Part shown: positions 10,734-21,456 of the stretch, one piece after another | Position numbering within the stretch: position 1 is the stretch's first letter | Layout of the letters: each line of letters opens with the position of its first letter | Source of the DNA: Oidiodendron maius Zn | Lineage: Eukaryota; Ascomycota; Leotiomycetes; Myxotrichaceae | Assembly (NCBI GenBank): GCA_000827325.1 | Contig: KN832886.1 | Coordinates: forward strand, 1 to 64,000 | DNA length: 64,000 nucleotides | Reading direction: 5' to 3' | The notes under the pieces: generated by a model | Seen by the model: the letters and a program-made list of their open reading frames with translations, nothing else | Told to the model about the DNA's origin: nothing | Databases searched by the model: none | Made by a program: the position numbers and the translations under genes

Positions 10734-13090
10734 TCACTGCCCACCAGGAAGGCCGGGCACCTTGGCAACCTGATTCCAACCTTCCAGGGTGTAGCTCCAA
10801 TGCCACAGATTACCACTTGTATCTTCAACAATTGCTTCCAGCCCCCAGTTAAAGCTCCCTTGCAGTAAGCTCCAGACATGTCGAATGTTCGTCCCAAATG
10901 TGTGCACCTGCTGCCACGGTCCGGCGCCGCCTGCCTTCGGCGGGCTGGTCAGGATGTCCGTATTGACTCGTTGCCAGTGCTGCACCTGTCCATTAACTGC
11001 GACCAGCAACTGAAAGCCGCCGGGCGTGGTCTCGTCCTCTGTCCGCCAAAAATCCTGGATCATAACGGGAGGCGAGGGGGTGATGCCAGAGCCGAACGTC
11101 TCGGCGGCGATCCAGCTGGAGCCGGCATATCCGGCCCGCCAGAAGAGCTGCATCTGCTGGGAGTAGGTGACGGCTACGACGTAGAGGTTACCCCGGCTGT
11201 TTGCATCGTATATGTCGAGACCAACGTTAGATTGGACGAGCGAAGGACCGGACTGGGAGATGGTAGCGGACGGGGAGATCTCAGCGGCGAAGGACCAGTA
11301 ACCCGTCGATGAGTCTCGGATGTACTAATATTCCGTTACTCAGCTTTTGCTTGTTTGTACAAAAGTACAGTACTTGATGTAAGATTATCTACAAAAGAAA
11401 AGTGGATAACTCACCTCGTGTAGAGAAGCCTCGCTCGTCTTAACTACGACAGAGAAGGACGAGTCGCCCATCTCAACAAAGCCCGGAAAGCCTGCGAGCC
11501 AGTCGACGAGGCCCACAGTGCCAGTAGAAAACCATCCCGGACGAGCCTGTGAATAGTACCAGTGGTTCAGGGTCCCGTCCATGCCAACATAGACAAGCTC
11601 GAAGTCGCGGTTGAAGGATGACCCCATCGCGACAGGCTGGCCATATATAGCCTTGCCGTCTGACAACCATGGATTGCTGGCCTCTGCCCACGCGTAAGGC
11701 GCCTCACCATTGCGGAAGACCTGCGTAAAGCCATTAGTGCCGTTGGAGCGGAAGAGCTCGAAGTTGCGGTGGGTTGCGCCGTTGCCCGATTCGAACCTAT
11801 TGTTGTCGGATCAGCTAGGATCTGGTAGAGGTGAATTTGATTCAAGCAGGAAAAGCAAGTCTCTTACATATTACCATTACGATGCCTCCGCTTGGTCCAC
11901 GGATCAGGATTCACGTTCTGAATCCCAAATTTGGTCCACACATCCACATTCGCCTGGCCGTATCCGATGTATCCATACCCGTCCCCATTGATTCCCCAAG
12001 GAAGGCCCCAGCTGTTGCGGAATAGCCAGCCGCCGATATTATCATCGTACCCAACAATCAGAATGCAATGGCTGCCGTCGACCTTGGAAGTCCCGTCCCA
12101 CTTGTACGCAGTCGGCGCGGTAAAGTTCCAGTTCCAGAAGTCCCAATAGACGATGAAGCACGCTGCAATCGGGCCCACGTTCGCCAGCCATTCCTTCTGA
12201 TCGTTCACGTCATTCAAGGAGACATACTCCGGTATTCTCACGGCCCTGCCGCTACGGTCTCCGCAGACCAGCCACGGCTTGTCGGTATTCGTATACTCAT
12301 CGCACTGTGGATCTGCTATCCCGTCCCCGTTGCTGAATGCCCAGTTGAGCGCAAAGTCGGGGCCACCGCCTTGCTGGCACGAGACGCCCATCTGGTCGTG
12401 GAGGTCCGCTTCAGATCTCTTAGCCCAGATGCCATGCTCAATGCGCGTTTGTGCCTCCACAAGTGCCGTAGCTGCAAACACCCAGCACGATCCGCAAGGG
12501 TCCTGGTTCTGGATTGTCGCCAGCCAGGGCCATCCAGCGTAGGAGCGCCAGTCCACGGAAGACGGCAGGCTGCGTTTCGCGACCGTGTTTTCTTTATTTT
12601 CATCTCTTTCTTTGCTTTCTCCTCTGGGTTTTGGGTCGGTGGGCGATTGGCGTGCGGCCAGGCTCAGGTGGATGGGTGAGGGGCGGAACCTGAGGGACAC
12701 TGGGGGGGGGACGACGCCAGTTGGGTTGGAGAGGTCTAGCCAGGTGAGGGTGCCCGTTTCAGTTTCGGTCTCGGTTGCTGTACTGAAGGGATCAGGGCCG
12801 CCGAGCGCATGAATCCGGACGCCAGAGGTCGTGCTAAATGAGGATGTAGTGAGTGTCTGTCCAGTCGTGAGTGAAGGAATCGAGATATGTGCAGTGGGCG
12901 AGGGTAAGGAGGCCGTTGTGACAGAAGATTGTATCGTTGCTCTCGGAGCCTAGATTATAGATTGTTTCGTTAGCACGAGTAGGGCTTTATTTTACCAGAT
13001 TACAGAGTAGGAAATGTTTAGTCCCACAATGTTCCAGGCCGTACTTGAACCAAGGAAGGCCAGCACAGCGCCGATCTTCAGAGGGTGCAT
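10734..13090 (-). CDS. Secreted papain-family (C1A) cysteine protease fused to a C-terminal lectin-like beta-propeller
   Basis: A 713-residue, four-exon model: 13090-13004, 12949-11868, 11796-11415 and 11324-10734; junctions have GTAATC, GTAAGA and GTGAGT donors and the lengths sum to whole codons. Exon 1 encodes a signal peptide (MHPLKIGAVLAFLGSSTAWN). A Ser/Thr/Pro-rich stretch and a basic propeptide-like segment follow. The C1A peptidase domain (about residues 160-385) has the active-site block QDPCGSCWVF (Cys near 182), the His block GSHCILIVGY (near 322) and the Asn block RNSWGLPWG (near 341). From about residue 390 to the end there are repeated modules such as RNFELFRSNG, RDFELVYVGMDGTLNHWYYS and GLEAIVEDTSGNLWHWSY, typical of a PLL-like/fungal-lectin propeller. 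I infer a secreted protease with a carbohydrate-binding module. All catalytic residues are present. Confidence 0.85.
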
Positions 13091-14374
13091 AATGTCCACT
13101 GCTGAAGTACTATCGTAAGTCTACTTAAGTATGGCTATGCCGATTCTGAGGTTGGACGATCGACTCTTGAAGAAATGCCTCGATTTTAATATACTAGGAG
13201 AGCTGCTTGATACAGGCCATTAAAGGCCAAACCACGACGACATAGCCTGATATCTTATACTCCTCGAAGCTCGAGGCAGCCTTCAAATTCTCAGCCATCA
13301 TCTTTAGGCGCTAATCATACTATAGGACTATGCTGTTCATTCATATTTTGAGGTATTTTGAAGACATGAGCGGCTGAACGGCTGAGCGACTAGCCAATGG
13401 AGGTGGCAAAGCTGCAAAATTAGTTTTCCCGAGTGCCCCTGAATCGCAAGCCACAACTAACGGCATGCGATATTTTAGCCTTTGGGCCGCTACCTATTTG
13501 TCTAATGATTTTCGTAGATCTGGTCGATTGGTTGCCTCTGAAAATTGAGGTCAGTTCAGGCGGAGTACAATAGAACCAATCCCGGAGTCGCAATCAATAA
13601 TGAGCAATGCGCCCGATTTTCAGCCCTACTCTCCTACTGTCAATTCGACTCAAGTCTATTCAATTTATATCGCCTTTGGTTGGCTCCTAGTGTAAATTCT
13701 TGGTGCATTGACCCCTCAGCCCAAGTCTGTGAACGGTAGCATTTAGTTATATTTTTATTTTCCGGATCAAATATTCCTTGCTACTTCGAACCGTATGCGA
13801 CTTGCCAGCGACGCCCTTTAATCCTCCAATATCCTACTGTTTATCGTTGACCAGTCACCGTTTCACTGTACGGTTAGGTCCCCAACACATGAATACTATA
13901 ACCATAAGCTGTATGAAGGAGAACATGTTATACATACTAAAATCCCTCGATTTCAGTTATCTGAGACTATATTTAGAATACTTGTCTAGTCAAGAAGTAT
14001 AAAGGTAGTAGTTGAGTCTACATTTAAAGGAAGAGAGCACCATCCATGAAAATATCGAGCCATTACGTGATGCCATCCCAGACCAGCAAACGTGAGAACA
14101 TACTTGTAAGGCGCGCTCTGTACGCCGACACCCTGAAGCAAATCTCGTTTCTGGAAACTAGTAGAAGAAATCTGCGGTTATTGTTTGATCATGGTAGAAT
14201 ATGAGTGAGACTTGATAATATTGGAAACTACCAAAAAAAAAAATTTAAGTTCGAGAACATGATGTGGACCCAGCTTCACTCTAATAAGGGGGCAACCGCA
14301 AGTGTATAATGTTAGATGATGGTTCCGGGCGTTCTTCACATATCTACAGCTTCTACAACGAATAATTTAGTCCA
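13091..14374. other. Intergenic region
   Basis: Upstream region of the protease gene plus unassigned sequence. ORFs of 64-74 codons at 13545 and 13778 show no domain and are probably chance. A 10-A run lies near 14236. Confidence 0.45.
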
Positions 14375-14677
14375 TTAACTCACATCCTTCTTTACCAGCA
14401 GTGTAATAATTACTTCATGACTATAAGTTGAAGTTGCTTGAAGCGAATTGCCGTGATATCCGCCCTGGGCATTCACATCGGCCCTTTTATCAAGTAGCAT
14501 GGCCATAACTGCCTTGTAGTCTTCCTCTAAAGCTGGTTGGAGCGCACTACCGAAGTACCCGCTCTGGGCATTTACATCAGCCCCTTTTTCGAGGAGTAAG
14601 ATCACAACTGCCTCTATGAAAAACTCGATATGCATAGTGCAATTGCACTCAAGGCCGTTCAAAATGCAAATATTCAA
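14375..14677 (-). pseudogene. Ankyrin-repeat gene fragment
   Basis: About 100 codons containing two and a half ankyrin repeats: VVILLLEKGADVNAQSGYFG, then AVMAMLLDKRADVNAQGGYHG, then EVIITLLVKK. The DVNAQ(S/G)GY(F/H)GSALQ spacing is the hallmark of ankyrin arrays in fungal NACHT/NLR-like proteins. There is no N-terminal effector or NACHT part nearby in frame, so this looks like a remnant. It lies just beyond the 3' end of the Zn2Cys6 gene on the same strand, and WD40 debris lies on the other side of that gene. Confidence 0.65.
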
Positions 14678-14775
14678 GGATATTCCGGAGCAGGTTTGTT
14701 TCCAAAGTTCGATAATATAATAGCAGGAATTGGCGGTAGCATTCAGCCCCCAAGGTTGTTGGAGTAGTGGTATAG

Positions 14776-16479
14776 TCAGTTTGGAGCCATATTTGATAGT
14801 AAATCCATACCTAGAGGTGGGGTGGTAATATTTGCATACAGGAATCGGTCAACGTCGGCTTTCTGAAGACTTGGAATATCAGCTACCAAGCCTTCCAGCC
14901 AGGCAAACTCTCCAGAAGTAGAGTCTAATTGCTGTGGCAACGTGTCTATGTCTTCATGCTGATCATGCATGTATAGAGCATTGCTGAATACTTTCATGTC
15001 TTCACCCCGGCGCTGTTGATAGAGTAAAACCAGTAGACAGGCGGTGCTATAAGCTTGTCTCATCGCATCAGTATTGTAGATAGAAGCCACAAGCTCAAAC
15101 GTCTGCATGGCGTCAGGGAGTATGGCTAGCGATGAACGGGTATCAATGACGAGAAGGATGCAGATAGTGTGAAACGGTACATTCGCCACATGGTGCCAGG
15201 GGCAACAATCTTGGACCAAGCTACGTGCCGAACTGAGGCCACGCTTAAGCAATGTGAGAATCTGTTCTGTGAGGGTCGGGGGAATGTTGAAGCTTAGTTT
15301 GCCCAGACGACGAAGGACGCAAAGCACTAGGTTACATTGAGCGAGAATTAACGGAGGCTGCGAGTGAACTCCATGTAAAATGTTTGGGAGCGATGATTCA
15401 AGGACTCTGTCGCCTTCTGTGTTTCCGGGATCTAGACTGGCCGATATTGGTAGGAGGCTTAGCAGCTCCGTTGTATAGTCGCCAGCTTTTTGTGATGGAG
15501 GAAATGGCAGACTACTTCGAAACGAGACCCTAGAGAGCCCGAGATCAAAGGAAGTCCACATGTTCAAGTGTTGTGAGACTCCAACAAGCCTCCTTCGAAT
15601 ATCTGGGTCACACGGTGTGCTGTGTGGAAGGACCGTATCGCTAGGTAGTTCAAGATGAAGGCCGGACGCCTCAATCAAGTGCATTAAAGTTGAGCTTGCT
15701 ATCCATGTTGAGTGCGGTGAACTTGTCATGCGCATATAGATAACTCGAAGAGCCCAGCCGGTGACTAGGTCTACAGATGGGGGTTCCGATACCTGATTCA
15801 GATCCAATCTAGAGCAAGCTGATTCAACCAGGGATAATTCTGTGATTGTAATTTTCCTTTGTGAGAATAAAGATCCAAGAGCAGCAACGCCACTGAGCAC
15901 ACTGTCATATATATTATTAGATATAGACACTCGCCACCGTGCCTCTAGCCTCTCGTAAAACGCATGACGATCGATAAATCCATAGCACGGATCCACTTTG
16001 GTAAAGTAGACATTTGCTAAGTCTTTCATATCTTTCTCCGATATGATGTCTACTATTGGCAAGCTTGCGCAGGGTCCAATATCACAGAGAGACTGTCGTG
16101 CACCAATATTCCACCCGAAGAGGTTCAATTTCGGCGCATTTTCTGGATCCATGTTGAGGCCAATCTTTCTCACAAATGCTGCTCCAGAGTTTGCTTCAAG
16201 AGAGCGGACATGGTTCGGAGAGTCTGGTGGGGGATCTGTCTGACCTTCGCTTCGGCTGGAGGTAAGGGAAATGGGATTTGATGATATCACCCCTGGGGTC
16301 GATCGTTGCGTCATGTTGTAAGACTTCCGCTGTGGCAGAACTCCATAATAACAATCGTAACCCCAATCATTGCAGGTAGTGCAAGGGCTGGCGCCATTGC
16401 ACTTTCTTTTGCGTTCGCGACATGGCTCACATGCTACCTTGCTGCGCTTGCGCTTGGCGTGTCCGACGGCATCTGCCAT
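14776..16479 (-). CDS. Zn(II)2Cys6 fungal transcription factor
   Basis: A 567-residue single-exon regulator. The DNA-binding cluster is C17-x2-C20-x6-C27-x5-C33-x2-C36-x6-C43 (CEPCRERKRKC ... CTTCNDWGYDC), preceded by a basic nuclear-localisation-like stretch (KRKRSK). The middle region (about 140-400) has the layout of the fungal-specific transcription factor domain: YFTKVDPCYGFIDRHAFYERL, then GVAALGSLFSQ, and later the helical stretch around DPDIRRRLVG. The protein is somewhat short at the C terminus for the class; a GTATGG donor near the end could extend it by another exon. Target genes unknown. Neighbours are broken NLR-type fragments and it is 20 kb from the UstYa array, so a role there is not supported. 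Confidence 0.85.
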   Translation of the reverse strand: MADAVGHAKRKRSKVACEPCRERKRKCNGASPCTTCNDWGYDCYYGVLPQRKSYNMTQRSTPGVISSNPISLTSSRSEGQTDPPPDSPNHVRSLEANSGAAFVRKIGLNMDPENAPKLNLFGWNIGARQSLCDIGPCASLPIVDIISEKDMKDLANVYFTKVDPCYGFIDRHAFYERLEARWRVSISNNIYDSVLSGVAALGSLFSQRKITITELSLVESACSRLDLNQVSEPPSVDLVTGWALRVIYMRMTSSPHSTWIASSTLMHLIEASGLHLELPSDTVLPHSTPCDPDIRRRLVGVSQHLNMWTSFDLGLSRVSFRSSLPFPPSQKAGDYTTELLSLLPISASLDPGNTEGDRVLESSLPNILHGVHSQPPLILAQCNLVLCVLRRLGKLSFNIPPTLTEQILTLLKRGLSSARSLVQDCCPWHHVANVPFHTICILLVIDTRSSLAILPDAMQTFELVASIYNTDAMRQAYSTACLLVLLYQQRRGEDMKVFSNALYMHDQHEDIDTLPQQLDSTSGEFAWLEGLVADIPSLQKADVDRFLYANITTPPLGMDLLSNMAPN

Positions 16480-16750
16480 AGGAGCTTGACGGAACTGTGG
16501 CTTCGATGAGAATTTGGTTCGTCGGTGGCGGGATTTGGCAGCGGGGTAGACAAGAGACAGCTGGGAAAAAAACTCTTGGAATAGTACTTAGAACATTGCG
16601 GGGCCAAAACGTGCTTATAAACAATGCGCACGTGACGTAATAATGCATTAAGATTACATTCGAACTAACTTACTGTACAGCTATGAGCGAAATCGGTGTG
16701 CTACTCTTCAAACACTCAGGAATAATTTAAGCGCACGGACCAGCTAAATG

Positions 16751-17696
16751 CCGTCCAGTGACACTTGATGCCACAAAGTCACGATGCCTCAGTTACATTC
16801 TCACCGAATGGGAAACTTATTGCTTCGTATGCTATGGAACGGTTAGCGTATGGGACTCAGCCACTGGTATTTCTCAAAGGGCTCTTAAAGCAGTAAACGC
16901 CCAAAAAGTGGTGTTTTCGCCGAATGAGAAGCTGATTACCGCCTCTGGGAGCAATATCTATTCTGCTCGAATCTGGGATGTGACAACCATGACGCTTCGA
17001 GACGTAATTGATGGCCACACTGGGTGGATATTTGCAATATCGTTTTCCTCTGACAGCCTATTTCTTGCGACAGGATCGCAGGACCTCAAAGTCCGGATCT
17101 TTGACATTACGGAGAAGAAATGCTGCAGCTTTCTTGTGGGCCACAAAGGTGGTGTTATAGACATCATATTTCTATCTGGAAATCGACTCCTGGCATCTGC
17201 GTCTAGATACAGAACCGTGAAATTATGGAACCCGTTCACAAAAGAGTTGCTTTGCACCTTGTCCGGTCCCCGGGCCATGATTCTCTGCATGGTCTCGTCC
17301 CCCGATGGAGGGCTGCTTGCATGCGCATCTAGGGATCGCGTAGTTTACGATTGGGATACTAACACGCGAGAGCGGTGATGGATTCTCAATGGCTATTCAG
17401 ATGATATTAGGTCGCTGGCCTTTTCAGAAAATAATCTACTTGTTTCCGGATCTAACGATAAGACCGCCATTCTCTGGGACGTAAAGGCGGGCCAGTCCCG
17501 GGCGGTTTTACACAATCACTCTCGGGAAGTGGCTAGAGTAGCATTTTCGCGGCCAATGGGCAACCTACTCGCTACTGGATCCAATGATAGTTGTGTGAGG
17601 CTTTGGGATGGGCTTACTGGAGCCTCTATTAGCTTAGCTTATATTGTTGAACTGAACTGGTTTAAACGGGTCCAACAGAGAAGCAAAATGGTGTGA
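16751..17696 (+). pseudogene. WD40-repeat gene remnant (NLR-type beta-propeller)
   Basis: Several WD40 units are readable: RIWDVTTMTL, GHTGWIFAISFSSDSLFLATGS, VRIFDITEKK, GHKGGVIDIIFLSGNRLLASAS and VKLWNPFTKE. A TGA at 17376 then interrupts the frame, and the same frame continues with further units (LAFSENNLLVSGSNDKTAIL, VAFSRPMGNLLATGSND) to about 17696. Near 16830 the frame also shifts: SPNGKLIAS is in one frame and SVWDSATG in another. At least one stop and one frameshift make this a pseudogene. No NACHT or effector domain is found upstream. Such repeats normally form the ligand-sensing end of fungal NLRs. Confidence 0.8.
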
Positions 17697-19309
17697 CAAT
17701 CACACGCTTGATATATGCATTACTGTTCTTAGTGGGGCTACGAATTGGCGAGAAAGTCGTTAACAGCTGGCTAATAATGCTCAAAGTCAGCCCATTCTAA
17801 CGTCAAATGGTTAAACTTGAGTAGTTAGTCTGCGGCTACTACATTGGCAGCTAGGGGTCATTACCATTGACAACTGTCCCTGTGGGCTACTATTTTACTC
17901 CAGCTATCGTATCCAGCGGATAACCAGACAGGCACAGCCGACCACTAATATTTTTAACTTCAGTGGTCTCCACAGCTAAAAGAAGGTACCGGATATCGTG
18001 AACGACTCGTGCTATCTTGGTCTCACTGAAAATTCCATTGCTAATCAATAACATGACTAGCCGGATGTTCTCTCGTTTGACCTCGCAGATCTTCACCTAT
18101 TGTATATTTGTATCATAGCCATTTGGATTATTTGCTAGACTGAGGTGCTGGGTACACAAGTATGATTCTGAGGAATTTAGGCGTTCTTCCGCCGCCAAGT
18201 CCGGGAATAACCGTATTTACATTAGGATTGTAAGCAGACATGCATGACATGGCAGATTTAAGGTCCTACCAGAGGATATAGGCATGGATGAGAGCAATAA
18301 GAAGTCTTGGCAGCTCTCGGATAAGCATGTAAGCGTCTGAATGAGAAGAACTGACCAATCGGTGCTTGTGCGGGTTCGGGTTTTAGGATGGAGGCGCTCT
18401 TCGGTCAAGACCTAGCAATCACCTAGTATACACGAGGGAGGCAACTTTATTCCAATGGGAATAAGTCAAAAGAGTCAGTTATAGTGACTGGTGTGGTTAT
18501 TTCCCGCCACCTGGTCCACCTACACGAGGTCGTATATTAAATAGAGACGAGCTAATCGCGCCAATTTTCTTTGGTGTCTCACCAGTCTTGTTTACACTGA
18601 TGACTAAGAGCATCCCATTTTTCATCGTGGTTGAACTCAACCTCAGCAATTATACTTTGTTCCATGGACCCAAAAGTTGCAGTAGCTGAGACCACTATGG
18701 AGTCTGACCAATATGTTAAATAAGAATCCACGCATAGGTTCTCAACATACAAATTCAAATGATCATTTAGAGTTGAGCATGAAGCAAGCTACGAAATTCT
18801 TCTGGTGTAGTAACCTGGTACTGTATCTGTGGAGTGGTGGCGATATCAGCAGTCACACGAAGCTCTGATTGGACGTCTGTATCCTCACATATGCACCGTC
18901 ATCGCTTTATACCTTGTGTCATGATATAAAGGTCGTACCGAGGCTTGGCCAAGCCAGCGGCCAGAACAATCTTCTCACCTGACCTTACAGTTGCCTCCGC
19001 GTTCTTGCAGCTGAGAAAAGCAACCGGGGTCCTTGAGATAATTCAAAAGAGAGCGGGCATCACAGAACGAACTGTCACCACTAGGTGGCATCGAGATACT
19101 GCATGCAGCCTGATTACCAACTCAAGCGGTCAACTGGGCAAGCCTGGTATCGCTCTTGGCTGAAGAAAGTAATTACAACCGAAGTAACGGCTTCTCAACA
19201 GTATATATAGTGCTCTATATTCTCTCTCTCTCTGTTTTCTTTTGCCTTCCTCACTTGAAAATAGATATCTTCAACTTCGTCCCTATTCCATTCATTCTAG
19301 TCTTCCAAT
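17697..19309. other. Intergenic region
   Basis: No gene I can support. Short ORFs at 17890, 18217 and 18945 have no recognisable domain. The final 100 bases carry a tatatata run (19203) and CT-rich leader typical of the promoter of the next gene. Confidence 0.45.
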
Positions 19310-20467
19310 ATGAAGCTCTCACTCTGGATATCCTTTGTTCTTGCCGCAGTAACTTCTGCGGAAGGTAGATACTCAACTTTCACTTCGCGGCTTCGTATCT
19401 GATTCATCCTATAGGATACACCTTCACTCGTTTGAATAAGACCGATGCAGTACGTTGAATCTTAGACTGATCTCTCAACATAAAATTAGATGCATTCGAG
19501 CCTGCTGACTCTCTCGCTATAGGCTCTTCTTGTAGTAGACCATCAACTTGGACTCTCACAGCTGGTTCGGGACTACGACACAGTTGTGTTCAGACAGTCG
19601 ATTTTGGCTCATGCAGCACTGGGAAAATTATTCGATCTTCCGACGATTTTGACTACATCAGCCGATACAGGTACGTGCATTATCCTGCAAAAGTAAACAC
19701 TTCTTCAAAGGAACAATTACTAATCTTGGACAGGCCCAAACGGAGCATTGCCAAAGGAAATCATTGAGGTATGAAGAGAATTTCACTGAGGGAGCAGTAT
19801 ATCCTAGCCTAACTTGTTATGTAGATGCACCCAAATGCACCTTTTATCCACCGTCAAGGAGAGGTAAATATAAACCCCATTTGAAGATGTTTAATTTCCA
19901 CTAAGAAGTTATCCAGGTTGATGCTTGGGATAATCCTGACTTCCGTGCAGCAGTCCAAGCGACTGGAAAGAAGCAGATCATCCTTGCCGGCATTGTGACC
20001 GAAGTTTGTGCGTAATACCTGAAAACACCGACGGCAAATTATCTAACATGTTAATAGGCACGTCTTTCCTCGCTCTTTCTCTCCGAGAGGCAGGATACGA
20101 CGTATGGGCTAACACAGACGCAAGCGGCACGTTCAATGATAAACTCGCTGCTGACGCCAACAGAAGAATGGAGCAAGCGGGTGTGCACTTGCTGGGCATG
20201 TTTGGGATCGCGATGGATCTGATGCGCGATTGGTGTGTTTCCCATCCCAATGAAAGTAAGTAAGTATTGACAATTTATAGGCGAAACAAACCAGGGAGCG
20301 CTGAACTGCTTCCGTTTCTTGACCAGTAAGTTCCATATCTCTTCTAGATGATACCAGGGTATTTACCTTTGTACAGATACTTGGTCCCCTATTCTCTTGT
20401 GGCTAGAGACCATGGTTATGCCGTTGATAATGGAACGCTTGCCCCTGGTGAAGCTCAAATCCTGTAA
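19310..20467 (+). CDS. Secreted isochorismatase-family cysteine hydrolase
   Basis: A 237-residue protein in nine small exons: 19310-19364, 19415-19449, 19523-19670, 19734-19768, 19825-19863, 19917-20007, 20058-20232, 20281-20325 and 20377-20467. All junctions are GT-AG and the lengths sum to whole codons. The signal peptide is MKLSLWISFVLAAVTSAEG. The alpha/beta hydrolase-like isochorismatase fold is clear: ALLVVDHQLGL (catalytic Asp near 36), ALGKLFDLPTILTTSADTGP (catalytic Lys region), NAPFIHRQGEVDAWDN, and GIVTEVCTSF with nucleophile Cys135. It most resembles the YcaC-like group of amidase-type hydrolases; the true substrate is unknown. Family members are usually cytosolic, so the signal peptide is notable. 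Eight introns in a gene this short is dense. Confidence 0.88.
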
Positions 20468-21456
20468 GCTACAGTTGCAAGTCAACTGGGATGCTCATGT
20501 GGCACATATTTAAGAGAAAGGACAGAAAATTTCCAGCATGTCAACTGAATAGAATGTGATCTGACCGACTTCAGTCAGGTTTGCCATTGGCTAAGCCCAT
20601 ATTTCTATATAGCTTAGATAACACCTTAAAATTAGTGGTTAATTCCCCCCACAGTTGCCCCCACACGTCTTGTGTCCCTCTCTCAGTATCAATGTCCTCT
20701 TTCCCTCCTACAGCCACGTCATTGTTAGGTGTTCATAGCTACGTTTGTTCCAACGTTCTTAAAATGAGAATAGACTAACTGCCAAGCCAAAGCCTTGAAG
20801 AAAGAAAAAGAAGCGAAACACTCGAACACAATCCCAATGCTTGATACGCTAATGTTGCATGCTAAAGCTGCTTTAATGAGTGCTACCCAGGAATAATGAG
20901 GACAATATCATCTCGTATACCTGGGATATTAGTTCTATATAAAAACGCTTCGTAATGTGTCTACTAGCATAGTAATTATTGATAAATATACACACACACA
21001 CACATATATATATATACACATTGTGCAATTAAATTTTATTACTTGACCTTCATATAAAATAAGCTTAACCCAGTATATAGTGGCTGGCATCTACTACAGT
21101 TAGTTATATACCTATATCAGCATTATTATACAGGCACTAGTTGATTCTTGGACAAAATGATACGGTCGATGGGATATTGATGTGCAGCAGGAGTATAGAA
21201 GCATTGCTGGGACATTGAAGTGGTTTCATTAGTGTAGCGCAGTAATAGAGTTATATTCATGAACAAACTAGTCGCTGGCCTTCCTTGTAATATACATGTT
21301 ACCAGTGTGACCCCAGATCAGCGCCCTAACAAGTCTCCAGCTAAAATACAGGATAAGAAAGTAGGCTAACCCTTGTTTATATTTGTTCAGAAGTATTGTT
21401 TTAGCCCCTAAGAAAACAAGAAGAAAAGGAAGCCCTGTAAAAACTATTCCCATCAA
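20468..21456. other. Intergenic region
   Basis: Convergent spacer; contains the microsatellite at 20987-21020 and a hydrophobic 62-codon ORF on the minus strand (21268-21456) that I consider chance. No supported gene. Confidence 0.45.
20987..21020. repeat. (CA)n/(TA)n microsatellite
   Basis: Alternating tract atacacacacacacacac followed by atatatatatatacac. Confidence 0.9.

Noticed and set aside
12068-12679. 203-codon plus-strand ORF across the protease gene
   Set aside because: The minus strand has signal peptide, catalytic blocks and in-phase introns; this frame has no domain.
14776-16479. Zn2Cys6 gene as the pathway regulator of the UstYa-type array
   Set aside because: It is 20 kb away with many unrelated genes between; no sequence evidence links them.
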